DNA of 64,000 bases from Stygiobacter sp. RIFOXYC2_FULL_38_25. GTDB taxonomy: Bacteria; Bacteroidota; Ignavibacteria; Ignavibacteriales; Melioribacteraceae. Where the stretch lies: assembly GCA_001803165.1 (NCBI GenBank), contig MHAZ01000021.1, positions 248,001 to 312,000 of the forward strand. Direction: 5' to 3'. Position numbers and translations under genes: made by a program. Below, piece after piece: positions 1 through 8,941 of this stretch. The notes below the pieces were generated by a model. That model did no database searches. It had not been told where the DNA came from and worked only from the letters and a program-made list of their open reading frames with translations. Positions within the stretch are counted from its first letter, which is position 1; every line of letters begins with the position of its first letter.

Positions 1-158
1 CCGAGAACTTCTACTACCGCAAACTGAGGCTGGGTTAAGCCAAATGCCCTTATGCTTTCTGTAGATTTTTTGTTGAATGAAGTATAAGCCCGCGCAAGCT
101 TTACCCAAGTTGATAAAGCTAAATCGGCTTTCTTGCCATATTTCTTTGTTGTTTTCAT
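1..158 (-). CDS. MarR-family transcriptional regulator (5' end only, cut by window edge)
   Basis: Only the first 52 codons are in the window; the gene runs off the left edge. The translation starts MKTTKKYGKKADLALSTWVK and continues into SIRAFGLTQPQFAVVEVLG. That last stretch matches the helix-turn entry to the winged helix of MarR proteins, where an LTxxQFxVLxxL motif is typical. MarR proteins are dimeric DNA-binding regulators that often control a divergent or co-transcribed gene. The ATG at 158 is the only sensible start. An 11-bp palindrome TAATTAAATTA at 169-179 lies just upstream and is a candidate autoregulatory site. The divergent neighbour is the DUF2203 gene at 264. The family call rests on about 20 informative residues. 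Confidence 0.72.
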   Translation of the reverse strand, partial: MKTTKKYGKKADLALSTWVKLARAYTSFNKKSTESIRAFGLTQPQFAVVEVL

Positions 159-168
159 AAATTATCAC

Positions 169-179
169 TAATTAAATTA
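169..179. promoter_or_regulatory. Short palindrome between divergent MarR and DUF2203 genes
   Basis: TAATT-A-AATTA is a perfect 11-bp palindrome, 11 bp upstream of the MarR start. MarR dimers usually bind AT-rich palindromes in their own promoter, so this is a candidate operator. An 11-bp AT-rich palindrome can easily arise by chance. Confidence 0.25.
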
Positions 180-263
180 TTACGACATCAAAATAAATAT
201 TAATCTGCGGCTTGTCAAGTTGTGGGAATAACGCTAAATTTACCTCAAGTGAAAGGATTACAA

Positions 264-644
264 ATGCCACAAGTTGATGTGAGATATTTTACGCCGCGCG
301 AGGCACAGAGAACTTTACCTCTTGTTAAACAAATTGTCCGCGACATTTTAAGTAACGCGAACAAAATAAAATCTATTGCGGAATCTATCGGTGAAGATTT
401 TGAAGACAACGAAGAAGTGAAAGCCTTAACTGCGCAGATACAGCATTTTATGCGTGAACTTGAAGAACTTGGGTGTTCATATAAAGATTGGAATTTTGAA
501 ATCGGTTTAGTTGATTTCCCGGCTTATATAAATGGCAACGAAGTTCTGCTTTGCTGGAAAAGTGACGAAGAGGATATTCGTTATTACCATGGTTTGTTAG
601 ATGGGTTTCCAGGAAGAAAACCCATCCCGCCAGAATATTTATAA
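264..644 (+). CDS. DUF2203 family protein
   Basis: A 126-residue protein of unknown function that fits DUF2203. The N-terminus reads VRYFTPREAQRTLPLVKQIV, a middle segment contains ELGCSYKDWNFEIGLVDFPA, and the C-terminus has LCWKSDEEDIRYYHGLLDGF followed by GRKPIPPEYL. All three are signatures of this small family. The ATG at 264 is preferred over a GTG at 222 because GAAAGGA at 251-257 is a good ribosome-binding site at 6-nt spacing. The N-terminal half looks helical and charged, and there is no signal peptide, so it is probably cytoplasmic. It stands alone, divergent from the MarR gene. No function can be inferred from context. Confidence 0.82.
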   Translation: MPQVDVRYFTPREAQRTLPLVKQIVRDILSNANKIKSIAESIGEDFEDNEEVKALTAQIQHFMRELEELGCSYKDWNFEIGLVDFPAYINGNEVLLCWKSDEEDIRYYHGLLDGFPGRKPIPPEYL

Positions 645-658
645 TTACGCTGCTTTAG

Positions 659-726
659 TCATTTCGAGCGAAGTCGAGAAATGATCGTTCAGCAAATGTC
701 ACACTTCGACTATGCTCAGTGTGACA
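659..726. repeat. Two adjacent REP-like palindromes
   Basis: TCATTTC (659-665) pairs with GAAATGA (678-684), and TGTCACACT (697-705) pairs with AGTGTGACA (718-726) around a 12-nt loop. Both lie between convergent genes and contain the TCGA-rich core seen in dispersed intergenic repeats of Bacteroidota-type genomes. They could act as a bidirectional terminator, but there is no T-run. Confidence 0.55.
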
Positions 727-744
727 AATCAACATTTAAATAGC

Positions 745-1173
745 TTACTTCGCTTCTTCTATTCTATAGGAATGTGTTATCTCAACAGCTTTTTGCAGCA
801 TGGCGGTTACACTGCAATAGGTCTTCTGCGAAAGCTCAATTGCTCTCTCAACAGCTTCTTTAGGAATATCACTTCCGTAAAAAACATATTCCACATTTAT
901 CTTAGTGTAAACTTGCGGATGAGTTTCTTGCATTTCCGCTGTTAAATTTATTTCAAAACCTTCCACGTTGATTTTTTTCTTTTTCAAGATTACGGCAACA
1001 TCGCTTCCTGTGCAGCCGCCGAGCGCTAATAGCAAAAGCTCTTTCGGTCTTGTGCCGGCGTTGCTTCCGCCAAACTCTTCCGGTCCATCCATAGTAACCC
1101 AGTGGTTTGAATCGGCTTTACCCATGAATGTTACACCTTTTATGTGTTTAACTACCGCTTTTTTCTCTGCCAT
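745..1173 (-). CDS. OsmC family peroxiredoxin-like protein
   Basis: A 142-residue OsmC/Ohr-type protein. OsmC proteins are dimeric cytoplasmic thiol peroxidases that reduce organic hydroperoxides with two cysteines. Both are present: one in LALGGCTGSD (about residue 54) and one in QKTYCSVTAML (about residue 119). The GGSNAGTRPKELLLLALGGC block is typical of the YhfA-like OsmC subgroup, which is less well characterised than Ohr. An AGGA ribosome-binding site precedes the ATG at 1173. The gene is convergent with DUF2203 and divergent from arginase. The family is secure; the physiological substrate is not known. Confidence 0.9.
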   Translation of the reverse strand: MAEKKAVVKHIKGVTFMGKADSNHWVTMDGPEEFGGSNAGTRPKELLLLALGGCTGSDVAVILKKKKINVEGFEINLTAEMQETHPQVYTKINVEYVFYGSDIPKEAVERAIELSQKTYCSVTAMLQKAVEITHSYRIEEAK

Positions 1174-1302
1174 GATTTATCCTATAATTTTTATTCTGTT
1201 AGATGTGTAGCTTGCCGGAAAGATTCTTCGAATCTTTTCATGATTTTGTATTTTTTTCTAAAAAGTACGGTTGTAAATTTATTCATAAAGTTTGGGAAAA
1301 AA

Positions 1303-2229
1303 ATGAAACAAGCAACAATAAGTAAACACATAGATATTTTCGGATTCCCGATGGATCTTGGCGCCGGAAGGCGCGGCGTTGATATGGGGCCATCGGCATT
1401 ACGTATTGCCGGAATTGAGCAGCAGCTCGAACGGCTTGGTTATGATGTTACAGATCACGGCGATGTGTTTATAAAAAACCAAGAACTGCAATTAATAAAA
1501 AATTCTAAGCTGAAATACCTTGATGAGATTATCCGCACCACCGAACTACTTGCTAAGAAAGTTGAGAAATCACTCGAGAGTGGAAATTTTCCCCTCTGCA
1601 TTGGCGGCGATCATTCAATGGCAATTGGAACGCTTGCGGGAGTCGCTTCACATTGCAAGAAACAGAAGCAAGAACTTGGTTTAATTTGGATTGATGCTCA
1701 CGCCGATATGAACACTGACGCAACAACTCCATCCGGGAATATTCACGGAATGAGTGTTGCCGCTTCGCTTGGTCTTGGCAGCGAATTACTTTCCGGCATT
1801 CATGGATTTTCGCCTAAAGTAAAACCGCAAAATGTTGCATTCATTGGAATAAGAAGTCTTGATGCTGAAGAAAGAGAAACGATTAAAAAGCTTGGAATGA
1901 AAGTTTACACAATGACGGAGATTGACCGGAAGGGAATTAATTTTATAATCAATAAAGTATTGAAAGATTTGAAGCCGCGCGTGCAGCATATACATGTAAG
2001 TTTTGATGCGGACAGCATTGATCCATCAATTGCACCTGGAGTTGGGACACCTGTAAGCGGCGGCTTGAATTACCGCGAAGCTCATTTGCTAATGGAAACA
2101 ATTGCGGAATGCGGGTGCATGTCATCGTTGGAAGTTGCCGAGGTAAATCCTATTCTTGATTCAAGAAACAGAAGCGCTGAAATTACTGCTGAGTTAATTG
2201 CTTCAAGTTTGGGTTTGAGAATTATGTAG
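1303..2229 (+). CDS. rocF: Arginase (ureohydrolase family)
   Basis: Hydrolyses L-arginine to ornithine and urea in the cytoplasm, using a binuclear manganese centre. All six metal ligands are visible: H104 in GGDHS, D131, H133 and D135 in WIDAHADMN, and D235 and D237 in SFDADSIDP. The following SIAPGVGTPVSGGLNYRE block is the arginase version of this region, which favours arginase over agmatinase or formimidoylglutamase. The protein is 308 residues, normal for the family, starting at the ATG at 1303. The in-frame extension back to 1144 encodes unrelated hydrophobic sequence and is rejected. No urease or ornithine-pathway genes are nearby. Confidence 0.92.
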   Translation: MKQATISKHIDIFGFPMDLGAGRRGVDMGPSALRIAGIEQQLERLGYDVTDHGDVFIKNQELQLIKNSKLKYLDEIIRTTELLAKKVEKSLESGNFPLCIGGDHSMAIGTLAGVASHCKKQKQELGLIWIDAHADMNTDATTPSGNIHGMSVAASLGLGSELLSGIHGFSPKVKPQNVAFIGIRSLDAEERETIKKLGMKVYTMTEIDRKGINFIINKVLKDLKPRVQHIHVSFDADSIDPSIAPGVGTPVSGGLNYREAHLLMETIAECGCMSSLEVAEVNPILDSRNRSAEITAELIASSLGLRIM

Positions 2230-2232
2230 CGG

Positions 2233-5200
2233 TTATCCGTTCTCGCCGGTTAGTCTTGCAATCTGTAATAAATAAAATCTAAGCATGTCTTGCTGCTTTG
2301 AAGTGAGTGCCTGCACTTCAATTTTAATTATACGCTCGGCTTCTTTCAACGCGCGTATAATATTAATCGGCACTTCAACCATTTCTTGAGATACGACAGA
2401 AAGATATTCCATTGCAGCAGCTAAAAACTGATGCATGTTTTCATCAACAGATGTTTGAGAAAGATTCGGCATTTGCGGCGCTTTAACTTTCTTAGAAGTA
2501 AATATATTTTCCTTTGAAGAGCTATTTGCCGAAAGAGAATGAAGCGCAATCGCGAGTTCAACAAAGCTGGCAACGCGTTGAAATACCGGCTGCTCAAGTA
2601 AATTCCAAATTCCCGCACGCCATTTTTTAATCTTCACCGGCATTTCAAGAAGCTTCATCATTTCTTCGCGCCAAGATTTATCAACACTTCCGTTTATTTG
2701 GGAAAGCAAATTATCCAAACTTGTGTTAAACAAATCCGGTTGAAGAAGAACGGCAACATCGGCACGAAGCGTTGGAAGCAGATCGGCTATAAATTTATCT
2801 TTCTCAAAGAAATCATTTACATCAATTCCATGTCGGCGTAAAAGCTCTCGCTGGAACAGAGGCAAATATTTTGCAATCGCGTCTATGTCTTCTCTTAACG
2901 CTAACAGAGCAGAATTACCAGCCGGAAACGCTTTTTCAAGTATGTTCAGATAAACCAAATCAACATCGTGATAAATGCGAAGCGTGTGAAGAATTTCGTA
3001 AACCGGAAGGTTTGGCAAAATTCTATCTGCAATTAGAGAAGTTGAAACTCCTTCTGTAAACTGCTTTTGCGAAAATGAATCCAGCGCGCGGAACAAGCCG
3101 GTTGTTAGCTGGTTTATTCCCAGCACAACTGTCTGCGATTGATTATGCGAAATTGCGCGAAGAAGGCTTCCATACTTAGAAAACGGAATTGTTCCGGCAA
3201 TCTTTTCAAGAATTTTTTGTCCCGCGCTTCCGCCAACTCCTTGTCCCGGACGAACAGTTGGTCTATCTCTAAGCGGTGGAGTTGTTCTTCCAATGAAGTA
3301 AGAAATTATATGAATGCCGACAACATCTTCTTCTCTTCCGTAAAGAATCTGTCTAAAGTTTTCTGTTAGAATCGGTAGGAACTCATCGAAGACTTTATCT
3401 TTCTTGCCGATTGTTAACCGCTCAAGTTCTTTCAATCCGCGGTTTCTAAATTGAAGACGAGTTTCAACAATTGGTTCACCGGCGCGGTGGATTTCCGTTT
3501 CATAAAACTTTTGCGATTCTTTTACATGATACAACAACTGCGCGTAATCTTGAACCGGCAAGTAGCGGAGCTTTTCCGAAATGTTGCTCTGGAAAGTTCT
3601 TAAATCGCCGCCGGCAAAAACACCAATGAGCGGAGTTGTTGCGTACTCTGTACTTTTCTTTGTTGATTCTTGCAGATACTCTGAAAATCTTTTTGCCGAA
3701 TCGCTTGATTGAATAAACGCGCGTGTACCGGCAATAGTTGTGTAATAACCGCCTTGCCGCTGCATCGGCTCGCCGCTTCCCATCTTCATTCTAATTTTTC
3801 CAATCAAACCATGCTCGGCAAGCCAGGTTGTAACTTCATGCTTAGCTTCTTTGTAGAAACTCATTCCGGCTGCTTGCCCAATTTGCTGGCTTAAATCCGA
3901 ACCGGCTACAAATACTTCCGTAATAATTTCAGTGAAGCGCTCACTCGTTTCTTGATTCAATCTTCTGCTTTGCAGAGAGTATTCCCAAATTTTATTTAGG
4001 AAGCCGCCAATCTTTTTCACGGAATCCAAATCTTCAAAGAGAGGAACACTCCAAACATTTGGAATATTTGCGTCGGGTTTCTCTCTTAAAATTTCCTCTC
4101 GGCTTGCACGCAGTTTTCTATCAAGCGAAATAAGCGCATCCGGTTTGGTGGACATGCTTACTTGCAATGCCATTACCATTCCCGGATTTCCATACTTGCC
4201 GGAAATTTCATTTATCTCGTTGATATTATGAACCGTCGTATCAATTGCAAACGGGTCTTGAGTTGTAATCAACTTTTGATGAATGCGCGGTGTAATGATG
4301 AACCGCTTCAACAAGTCGCGGTAAGTTCCGGCTTCAATCATTAATTCATGATTAGAAATATTTTTTTGTATCGCCGGAATTAAACCATGCAAAGTTTTTC
4401 TGATTTGTTTGTTCAACGAAAAATAATATTCAAGCGTATCGCGGCGCTGTTTTCTCAGATCAAGCATTTTGCGCTCAAGTCTATCGTTATGATGCCACAT
4501 GCGGGTTAGAGGATCTTGCGCTATATGAAGCTTCATTCCAAACTGGCGGAATCTTCCCGCTTTAATATTCACCGGAAGAATTCCACGGTAACGTTTTTCA
4601 AGCTGATGCGTAAGTGAATTGATCTCGTTAAACAATTCCGTGAAGCGGTTGTTGTTCTTCGGCAGCTTTTCAATTTCGCTGATTATTGCTGGATCAATCT
4701 TTAGAGATTTATCGTGCTTATGCAGCAACTGAATAATTCTTGCTTGGCGGACAACGTTTTCAATTAGCACAGCCGCTACCAAGCGGTGCCCTTGTCCGCT
4801 CGGTCTGTTGCTTCCATCCCAATCGCCCCAAAATGATAAGAATGTTTCAAATGGACGATCAGAATATAACGCTGAATAATTTTCGGCTGTGATAATTGAA
4901 TTCAAATCTAAAATCAATTCTTCGGATTCTTCGTTGGAAACAATGGCAACATTCAATCCAAGATATTCCTTAACCAATTCTTCGCGAAGCAAATCAAAAT
5001 GGCTCTGAGAGATTTCTTTTCCGCGAATTAATGCTTCGATCAGCTTTTCAAATGCCCACTCAGCTTTGAGAGAATACATTTGAGTTGGATGAACAGTTCT
5101 ATCATACAATCTATTTTTGAATGAAGCTTCTCTTCTAACTAAATCATCACGGTAGAACTCGCGTTCTAAAACTTGCACAAGATGTTTTCCTTTGTCAGCA

Positions 5201-7839
5201 GCTATTACATCGGTTAAATCGGAAATTATTTTTGTCCGTTCAAAGAAGCGCTGCTTAAATAATTCCAGACGTTCAGCCAGATAATCTTTTTCAATTCTAT
5301 TTGTATTTGAAGTTTCACCGTTGAACTGATTAGCATAGCGGCTTACAACAAGACCAAAATTTGCTTTTACATTCGCTTCAATTCTTTCCCAGTTCGAGGT
5401 GTAATCAATTTTACTTTGGCTTTTCTTAACTGTTAGCGGCTGAACGCGGAATTTCTTTCTGTTATAATGAGCCGCTTCTTCGGCAATCATTCTATTAAGA
5501 TCAATTAAAACTCTTCTTGTTTTGCTGCGGAGAATCTCAGCGTTGTCTGTTCCGCCAAGAGTTAAGCGGAAAGTTTTTCTTCCGGTTTCAAAACCTTTTT
5601 CTGTTCTGGCAAAAGTCGAAAGCGGCACAAGACCAATTCCTTGACGTGCGAGTCCAGATGCAAGCCAATCTAAAGAAAGCCCGGCCGGAAGCCGATTGAT
5701 AATCATTTGCGGATACATACTTCCCTTCGGCGGCTTGATGTAAATATCAAAACGGTTTCGTATATCGGGAAGTATTTCTACAGCTTCAGCTAAAGCGGAA
5801 TTTCTTTCTTTGAAAATTTTATTCCGCAAACGCCAATAAGCGTTCACGGTTTCAACTTTGTTTCTGTAAAACAAATACGTGAGAAAGATTGCGCCGAGAT
5901 TCAATTCAATTGTTGAAAGAATGGCTTCATACTTTTCAGCAATTTCCGCATGACGGATTTCGATTACCGAAAGACGCGCTCCGGCAAGTGAATCTGTTTT
6001 GGAAACAGAATGAACAGTAATTGCGTAGTTTGCTTCCTCTTCAATCAAATAGCCTTCTTCAACAAGCTCATCAGTTAATTGGCGGATTGTCTTTATCACA
6101 TCAAGCGAATCTTTTGGCGCAACGTTCTGATATGAAAGATCATCGAGAACAAAAATTTTATTGCCCAAAAGCCATTTGAGCAATCTCTTTAATTCTGCTT
6201 TATCAAATTCTTGTCCGGTTGCGTTGTGCGGATTGTTAAGCGCTACCGCGCCGTAATTTCTCCAATGAGGATCGTCGGATAATTTTTTCTTTACCGCCGC
6301 AATTATTCCATCAACATCTAACTCAAAATTGTCGGTCAGTGGAACAACAGTAACTTTAGGAAAGCAGTGTTCGTACGTCCAGCTTAAATCCGGAAAAATT
6401 ACTTCCGTAATTCCGCAATGAAACCCGAGCAAGCCCAAGCCGGTACGTGATGAACCGCTTATTACATAACAGTTTTTGCTGCGGTATTCCGGATGATGAT
6501 GCAAAAACGAATAAAGAAAGCTATCAACCAGATCTTGATGAAAATCTTTCGAATAAATATTTGAAGTGAGTTTAGCAAGCACTTCGCTTACAGTTAGTCC
6601 GCCGAACAAATCACTTTTATAAGAGTTTGTTTGTTTGCTGGATTTTGAAATAAGTAAGTTTGCTTTCTCTTGTAACGACTCCGCAATCTCGCCAAACCTT
6701 TGGCTTTTGTCGCTAATAATAGCGCCGATTTTTTCTTCATATACTTTTGCATGCGCGCCATAAGCAGCTTCGTTAATTCCTTTCGAAATGTAGCCGTCGT
6801 ATTCCGTTTCAACAATTACGTTTGGATTACCGGGGGTTTCAAACTTTTTTATTAAATCATTCTTAAGAATGAACGAAAGCAATTCAATTTCCGAAGCGGA
6901 CGGAGTTCCTTTTAGCTGGAAGTGAATTGTTTCAATGATTTCGATAAAATCCGGATTGCCTGCAAAGAATAATGTTGAAAGATTTTTTAGCGCAGGAGAA
7001 AATATCCCCGGAGTTAAAATGCGGAGAACGCGGTTCATCATTTTTGCTTCACGTGCAAGCGAAAGATGATTAGGCGCATCGTTTGCTTCAACAAAAAATA
7101 AAGGGCGCTCCATGCTTAGCTGTCTTAGCTTTCTGCGTACTTCCTCTTTTGTGTTTTTTCCAAGAACAAGAAATGCCGGAGTGTTTGGTGAGGAAACTAA
7201 TTCCTCTTTAAGAGATTTGATCAGCTTCTCTTCAGCTTCCGGCAAATGGTGAAAGCTTAGCGACTTAAAATTTGTTAAGTGTGCCGGAAGTGAAATTCCG
7301 TACAGAAAAATTTTTGCCGGCTTATTAATAAGAAAATTTGAAAGCGCGTGAAAAAGAAGTCTTAACGCTTCGTTAATTCCACCGGTTGCAATTATTACTT
7401 CACGTCTCCCGGATTTCTCGCCAAGATCGTAAGCAAGCGGCTCTTGCTGATTTTTTGTAAGCCACTCGTTAAAATGTTTTATCAAAAAGTTTGGCGCGTT
7501 TTTATTAAATCCGCCGCGCGGAGTGTAAGGCGCGCTTTTCTTAATCAGATCGCGGAAAAACTCAAGCTCAACTTTTGCACCTTCATCTAAACCTAATTCA
7601 CTAATGATAGCATCAAGATCGGCGTCGGTTAATTCCTCACGGGTGATATCAACACCAAGCACCATACGCAAATATGCGGATGATAGCTGCACATCTTGCA
7701 CCGGATTGCCGATGTGAAAATTTACGCGTTCTTCCGGCGGCACCGGCGATGATGCGGTAGCCTCGCTTATCTCGGAAACCGTTGCCGCTTTAACCGGTTT
7801 TATTGCAAAGTATTCTAATGGATCTTTTTCGCTAATCAT
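2233..7839 (-). CDS. Aminotransferase / PEP carboxylase-like fusion protein, 1868 residues
   Basis: A giant soluble protein with three parts. Residues about 40-390 resemble an aminotransferase fold (IATGGINEAL at 150-159) but show no PLP-lysine motif. Residues about 400-795 form a class I/II aminotransferase: NNPHNATG (535-542), DDLSYQN (566-572), SVSKTDSLAGARLS with PLP lysine K614, and FRLTLGG with R758. Residues about 815-1868 match full-length PEP carboxylase in motif order and spacing: TVHPTQ (H917), WGDWDGSNR (1004-1012), VPLFED (E1269), GSDLS (D1315), MGSGEPMQRQGG (R1361), and an arginine-rich RTTPPLRDRP (1518-1527). The protein ends at the same relative point as PEPC. In the glycine loop, E. 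coli His579 and Arg581 appear replaced by M1353 and S1355. Inferred role: PEP to oxaloacetate to aspartate, or a regulatory derivative. No Shine-Dalgarno precedes the ATG. The PEPC homology is strong; activity is unproven. Confidence 0.82.
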   Translation of the reverse strand: MISEKDPLEYFAIKPVKAATVSEISEATASSPVPPEERVNFHIGNPVQDVQLSSAYLRMVLGVDITREELTDADLDAIISELGLDEGAKVELEFFRDLIKKSAPYTPRGGFNKNAPNFLIKHFNEWLTKNQQEPLAYDLGEKSGRREVIIATGGINEALRLLFHALSNFLINKPAKIFLYGISLPAHLTNFKSLSFHHLPEAEEKLIKSLKEELVSSPNTPAFLVLGKNTKEEVRRKLRQLSMERPLFFVEANDAPNHLSLAREAKMMNRVLRILTPGIFSPALKNLSTLFFAGNPDFIEIIETIHFQLKGTPSASEIELLSFILKNDLIKKFETPGNPNVIVETEYDGYISKGINEAAYGAHAKVYEEKIGAIISDKSQRFGEIAESLQEKANLLISKSSKQTNSYKSDLFGGLTVSEVLAKLTSNIYSKDFHQDLVDSFLYSFLHHHPEYRSKNCYVISGSSRTGLGLLGFHCGITEVIFPDLSWTYEHCFPKVTVVPLTDNFELDVDGIIAAVKKKLSDDPHWRNYGAVALNNPHNATGQEFDKAELKRLLKWLLGNKIFVLDDLSYQNVAPKDSLDVIKTIRQLTDELVEEGYLIEEEANYAITVHSVSKTDSLAGARLSVIEIRHAEIAEKYEAILSTIELNLGAIFLTYLFYRNKVETVNAYWRLRNKIFKERNSALAEAVEILPDIRNRFDIYIKPPKGSMYPQMIINRLPAGLSLDWLASGLARQGIGLVPLSTFARTEKGFETGRKTFRLTLGGTDNAEILRSKTRRVLIDLNRMIAEEAAHYNRKKFRVQPLTVKKSQSKIDYTSNWERIEANVKANFGLVVSRYANQFNGETSNTNRIEKDYLAERLELFKQRFFERTKIISDLTDVIAADKGKHLVQVLEREFYRDDLVRREASFKNRLYDRTVHPTQMYSLKAEWAFEKLIEALIRGKEISQSHFDLLREELVKEYLGLNVAIVSNEESEELILDLNSIITAENYSALYSDRPFETFLSFWGDWDGSNRPSGQGHRLVAAVLIENVVRQARIIQLLHKHDKSLKIDPAIISEIEKLPKNNNRFTELFNEINSLTHQLEKRYRGILPVNIKAGRFRQFGMKLHIAQDPLTRMWHHNDRLERKMLDLRKQRRDTLEYYFSLNKQIRKTLHGLIPAIQKNISNHELMIEAGTYRDLLKRFIITPRIHQKLITTQDPFAIDTTVHNINEINEISGKYGNPGMVMALQVSMSTKPDALISLDRKLRASREEILREKPDANIPNVWSVPLFEDLDSVKKIGGFLNKIWEYSLQSRRLNQETSERFTEIITEVFVAGSDLSQQIGQAAGMSFYKEAKHEVTTWLAEHGLIGKIRMKMGSGEPMQRQGGYYTTIAGTRAFIQSSDSAKRFSEYLQESTKKSTEYATTPLIGVFAGGDLRTFQSNISEKLRYLPVQDYAQLLYHVKESQKFYETEIHRAGEPIVETRLQFRNRGLKELERLTIGKKDKVFDEFLPILTENFRQILYGREEDVVGIHIISYFIGRTTPPLRDRPTVRPGQGVGGSAGQKILEKIAGTIPFSKYGSLLRAISHNQSQTVVLGINQLTTGLFRALDSFSQKQFTEGVSTSLIADRILPNLPVYEILHTLRIYHDVDLVYLNILEKAFPAGNSALLALREDIDAIAKYLPLFQRELLRRHGIDVNDFFEKDKFIADLLPTLRADVAVLLQPDLFNTSLDNLLSQINGSVDKSWREEMMKLLEMPVKIKKWRAGIWNLLEQPVFQRVASFVELAIALHSLSANSSSKENIFTSKKVKAPQMPNLSQTSVDENMHQFLAAAMEYLSVVSQEMVEVPINIIRALKEAERIIKIEVQALTSKQQDMLRFYLLQIARLTGENG

Positions 7840-7929
7840 TTATAATAAAATTTATCTTATGCTTGAGTTAGAAATATCTTATGTAAAATTTCGGATTTGA
7901 TAAATCAAACCACTACGGATTTTTTGTAG

Positions 7930-7949
7930 GGGCTTCATTTATGAAGCCC
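7930..7949. repeat. Perfect intergenic palindrome (9-bp arms)
   Basis: GGGCTTCAT (7930-7938) and ATGAAGCCC (7941-7949) are perfect inverted arms separated by TT. The site lies downstream of the SPFH gene and upstream of the giant fusion gene, both on the minus strand. There is no clear T-run, so it may be a REP-like repeat or a weak terminator. Confidence 0.55.
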
Positions 7950-7963
7950 GGGTTTGTATAGAA

Positions 7964-8941
7964 TTATTTTTTCTCGTCCTTCACTGAGGAAGGCTTAGAA
8001 GTTGAACCAACCGACTTCTGAAGAAAGTTTTGAAATACATTTAACAAGTCTGAACCTTGAGCGATTTCGCTTGGAGAAAGATTAACAACCGTGCGGGCGT
8101 TTTTCAATGTCTGACTTGCTTCAGCTAATCTTGCTGCTTGCGGAGAAAGTATCAACAATTCCGGATTGTTCTTCAGCAATTCCAATTCTTCCTTTTCAAA
8201 CTCGAGATTCAGTTTCTTTCGATTCAACTCTTCCTTCATGCGTTTATCGGCAAGTTCGGATTCTTTATCTAACTCGGTGCGTTTCAAATCAAATTTTTTG
8301 AGTTCGAGTTCGTTTTCCAAGAACGCGATTTCTTCATCAGCTTTTAATTTAGCTTTAGCGGCAGTAATTCTCGCTTTCTGGTTGAGCAATTCTGTCTGTT
8401 CTAAGATTCTTGCTGATTCTTGCTGGCGAATCGCATCAGAGATTTTCTGATCAACAACTTCAAATGATTGAACGGAAACAGAAACAGTATCAAGCCCAAA
8501 CTGTTCTTTGCTTATTCCCACTTTATCAATTAAGTGGTTATAAATTTTCTCCGAAGACAATTCTTCAATTTCATATTTCTCGGTGAATTCCTTAATCAAA
8601 CTTTGAAGAACCGTTTCGAACTCTTTAGCCGATTTAGCTACCGCGCCGGAGTTCCATCCGCCTACTCTGATAAGTTGAGTAATATTACCCGCAGCCAAAG
8701 AAACCGCTACGGAAAGTTTTACTTTAATATCCAGATTTCCTTTCGCGCTTGATTCAACCGTTAGCTGCATTGATTGTGTTGTTTTGGGAAGCACCAAGCT
8801 GAAATCTTTTGGATAAAAGCGGGATTTGCTAAGAGCAATTTTTCCGTCAGATTCTTTCAGAACAAGCTGATCAGGTTTTCTTAATCTGTACTCGTAGAGA
8901 AATATTATAACCGCAACGATTATTATTATGCCATACCACAT
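7964..8941 (-). CDS. SPFH/band-7 (flotillin-like) membrane-anchored protein
   Basis: A 325-residue protein with one N-terminal membrane segment (about residues 3-18, WYGIIIIVAVIIFLYEY) and a band-7/SPFH domain (about 25-185). The domain includes the FETVLQSLIKEFTEKYEIEE and VSVQSFEVVDQKISDAI segments. A long charged coiled coil follows (about 185-265), rich in KAKLKADEEIAFLENELELK-like heptads, then a short tail. SPFH proteins assemble into ring or scaffold oligomers at the membrane and often influence membrane domains or proteases. There is no NfeD partner next to it. AGGAG precedes the ATG at 8941. It may be a single transcription unit, since a palindrome at 7930-7949 separates it from the next gene. 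Confidence 0.83.
   Translation of the reverse strand: MWYGIIIIVAVIIFLYEYRLRKPDQLVLKESDGKIALSKSRFYPKDFSLVLPKTTQSMQLTVESSAKGNLDIKVKLSVAVSLAAGNITQLIRVGGWNSGAVAKSAKEFETVLQSLIKEFTEKYEIEELSSEKIYNHLIDKVGISKEQFGLDTVSVSVQSFEVVDQKISDAIRQQESARILEQTELLNQKARITAAKAKLKADEEIAFLENELELKKFDLKRTELDKESELADKRMKEELNRKKLNLEFEKEELELLKNNPELLILSPQAARLAEASQTLKNARTVVNLSPSEIAQGSDLLNVFQNFLQKSVGSTSKPSSVKDEKK

Noticed and set aside
712-945. Plus-strand frame opposite OsmC
   Set aside because: Shadow of the OsmC coding sequence; no family resemblance.
1144-1302. N-terminal extension of arginase
   Set aside because: Encodes hydrophobic non-conserved residues overlapping the OsmC gene; arginase homology begins at the ATG at 1303.
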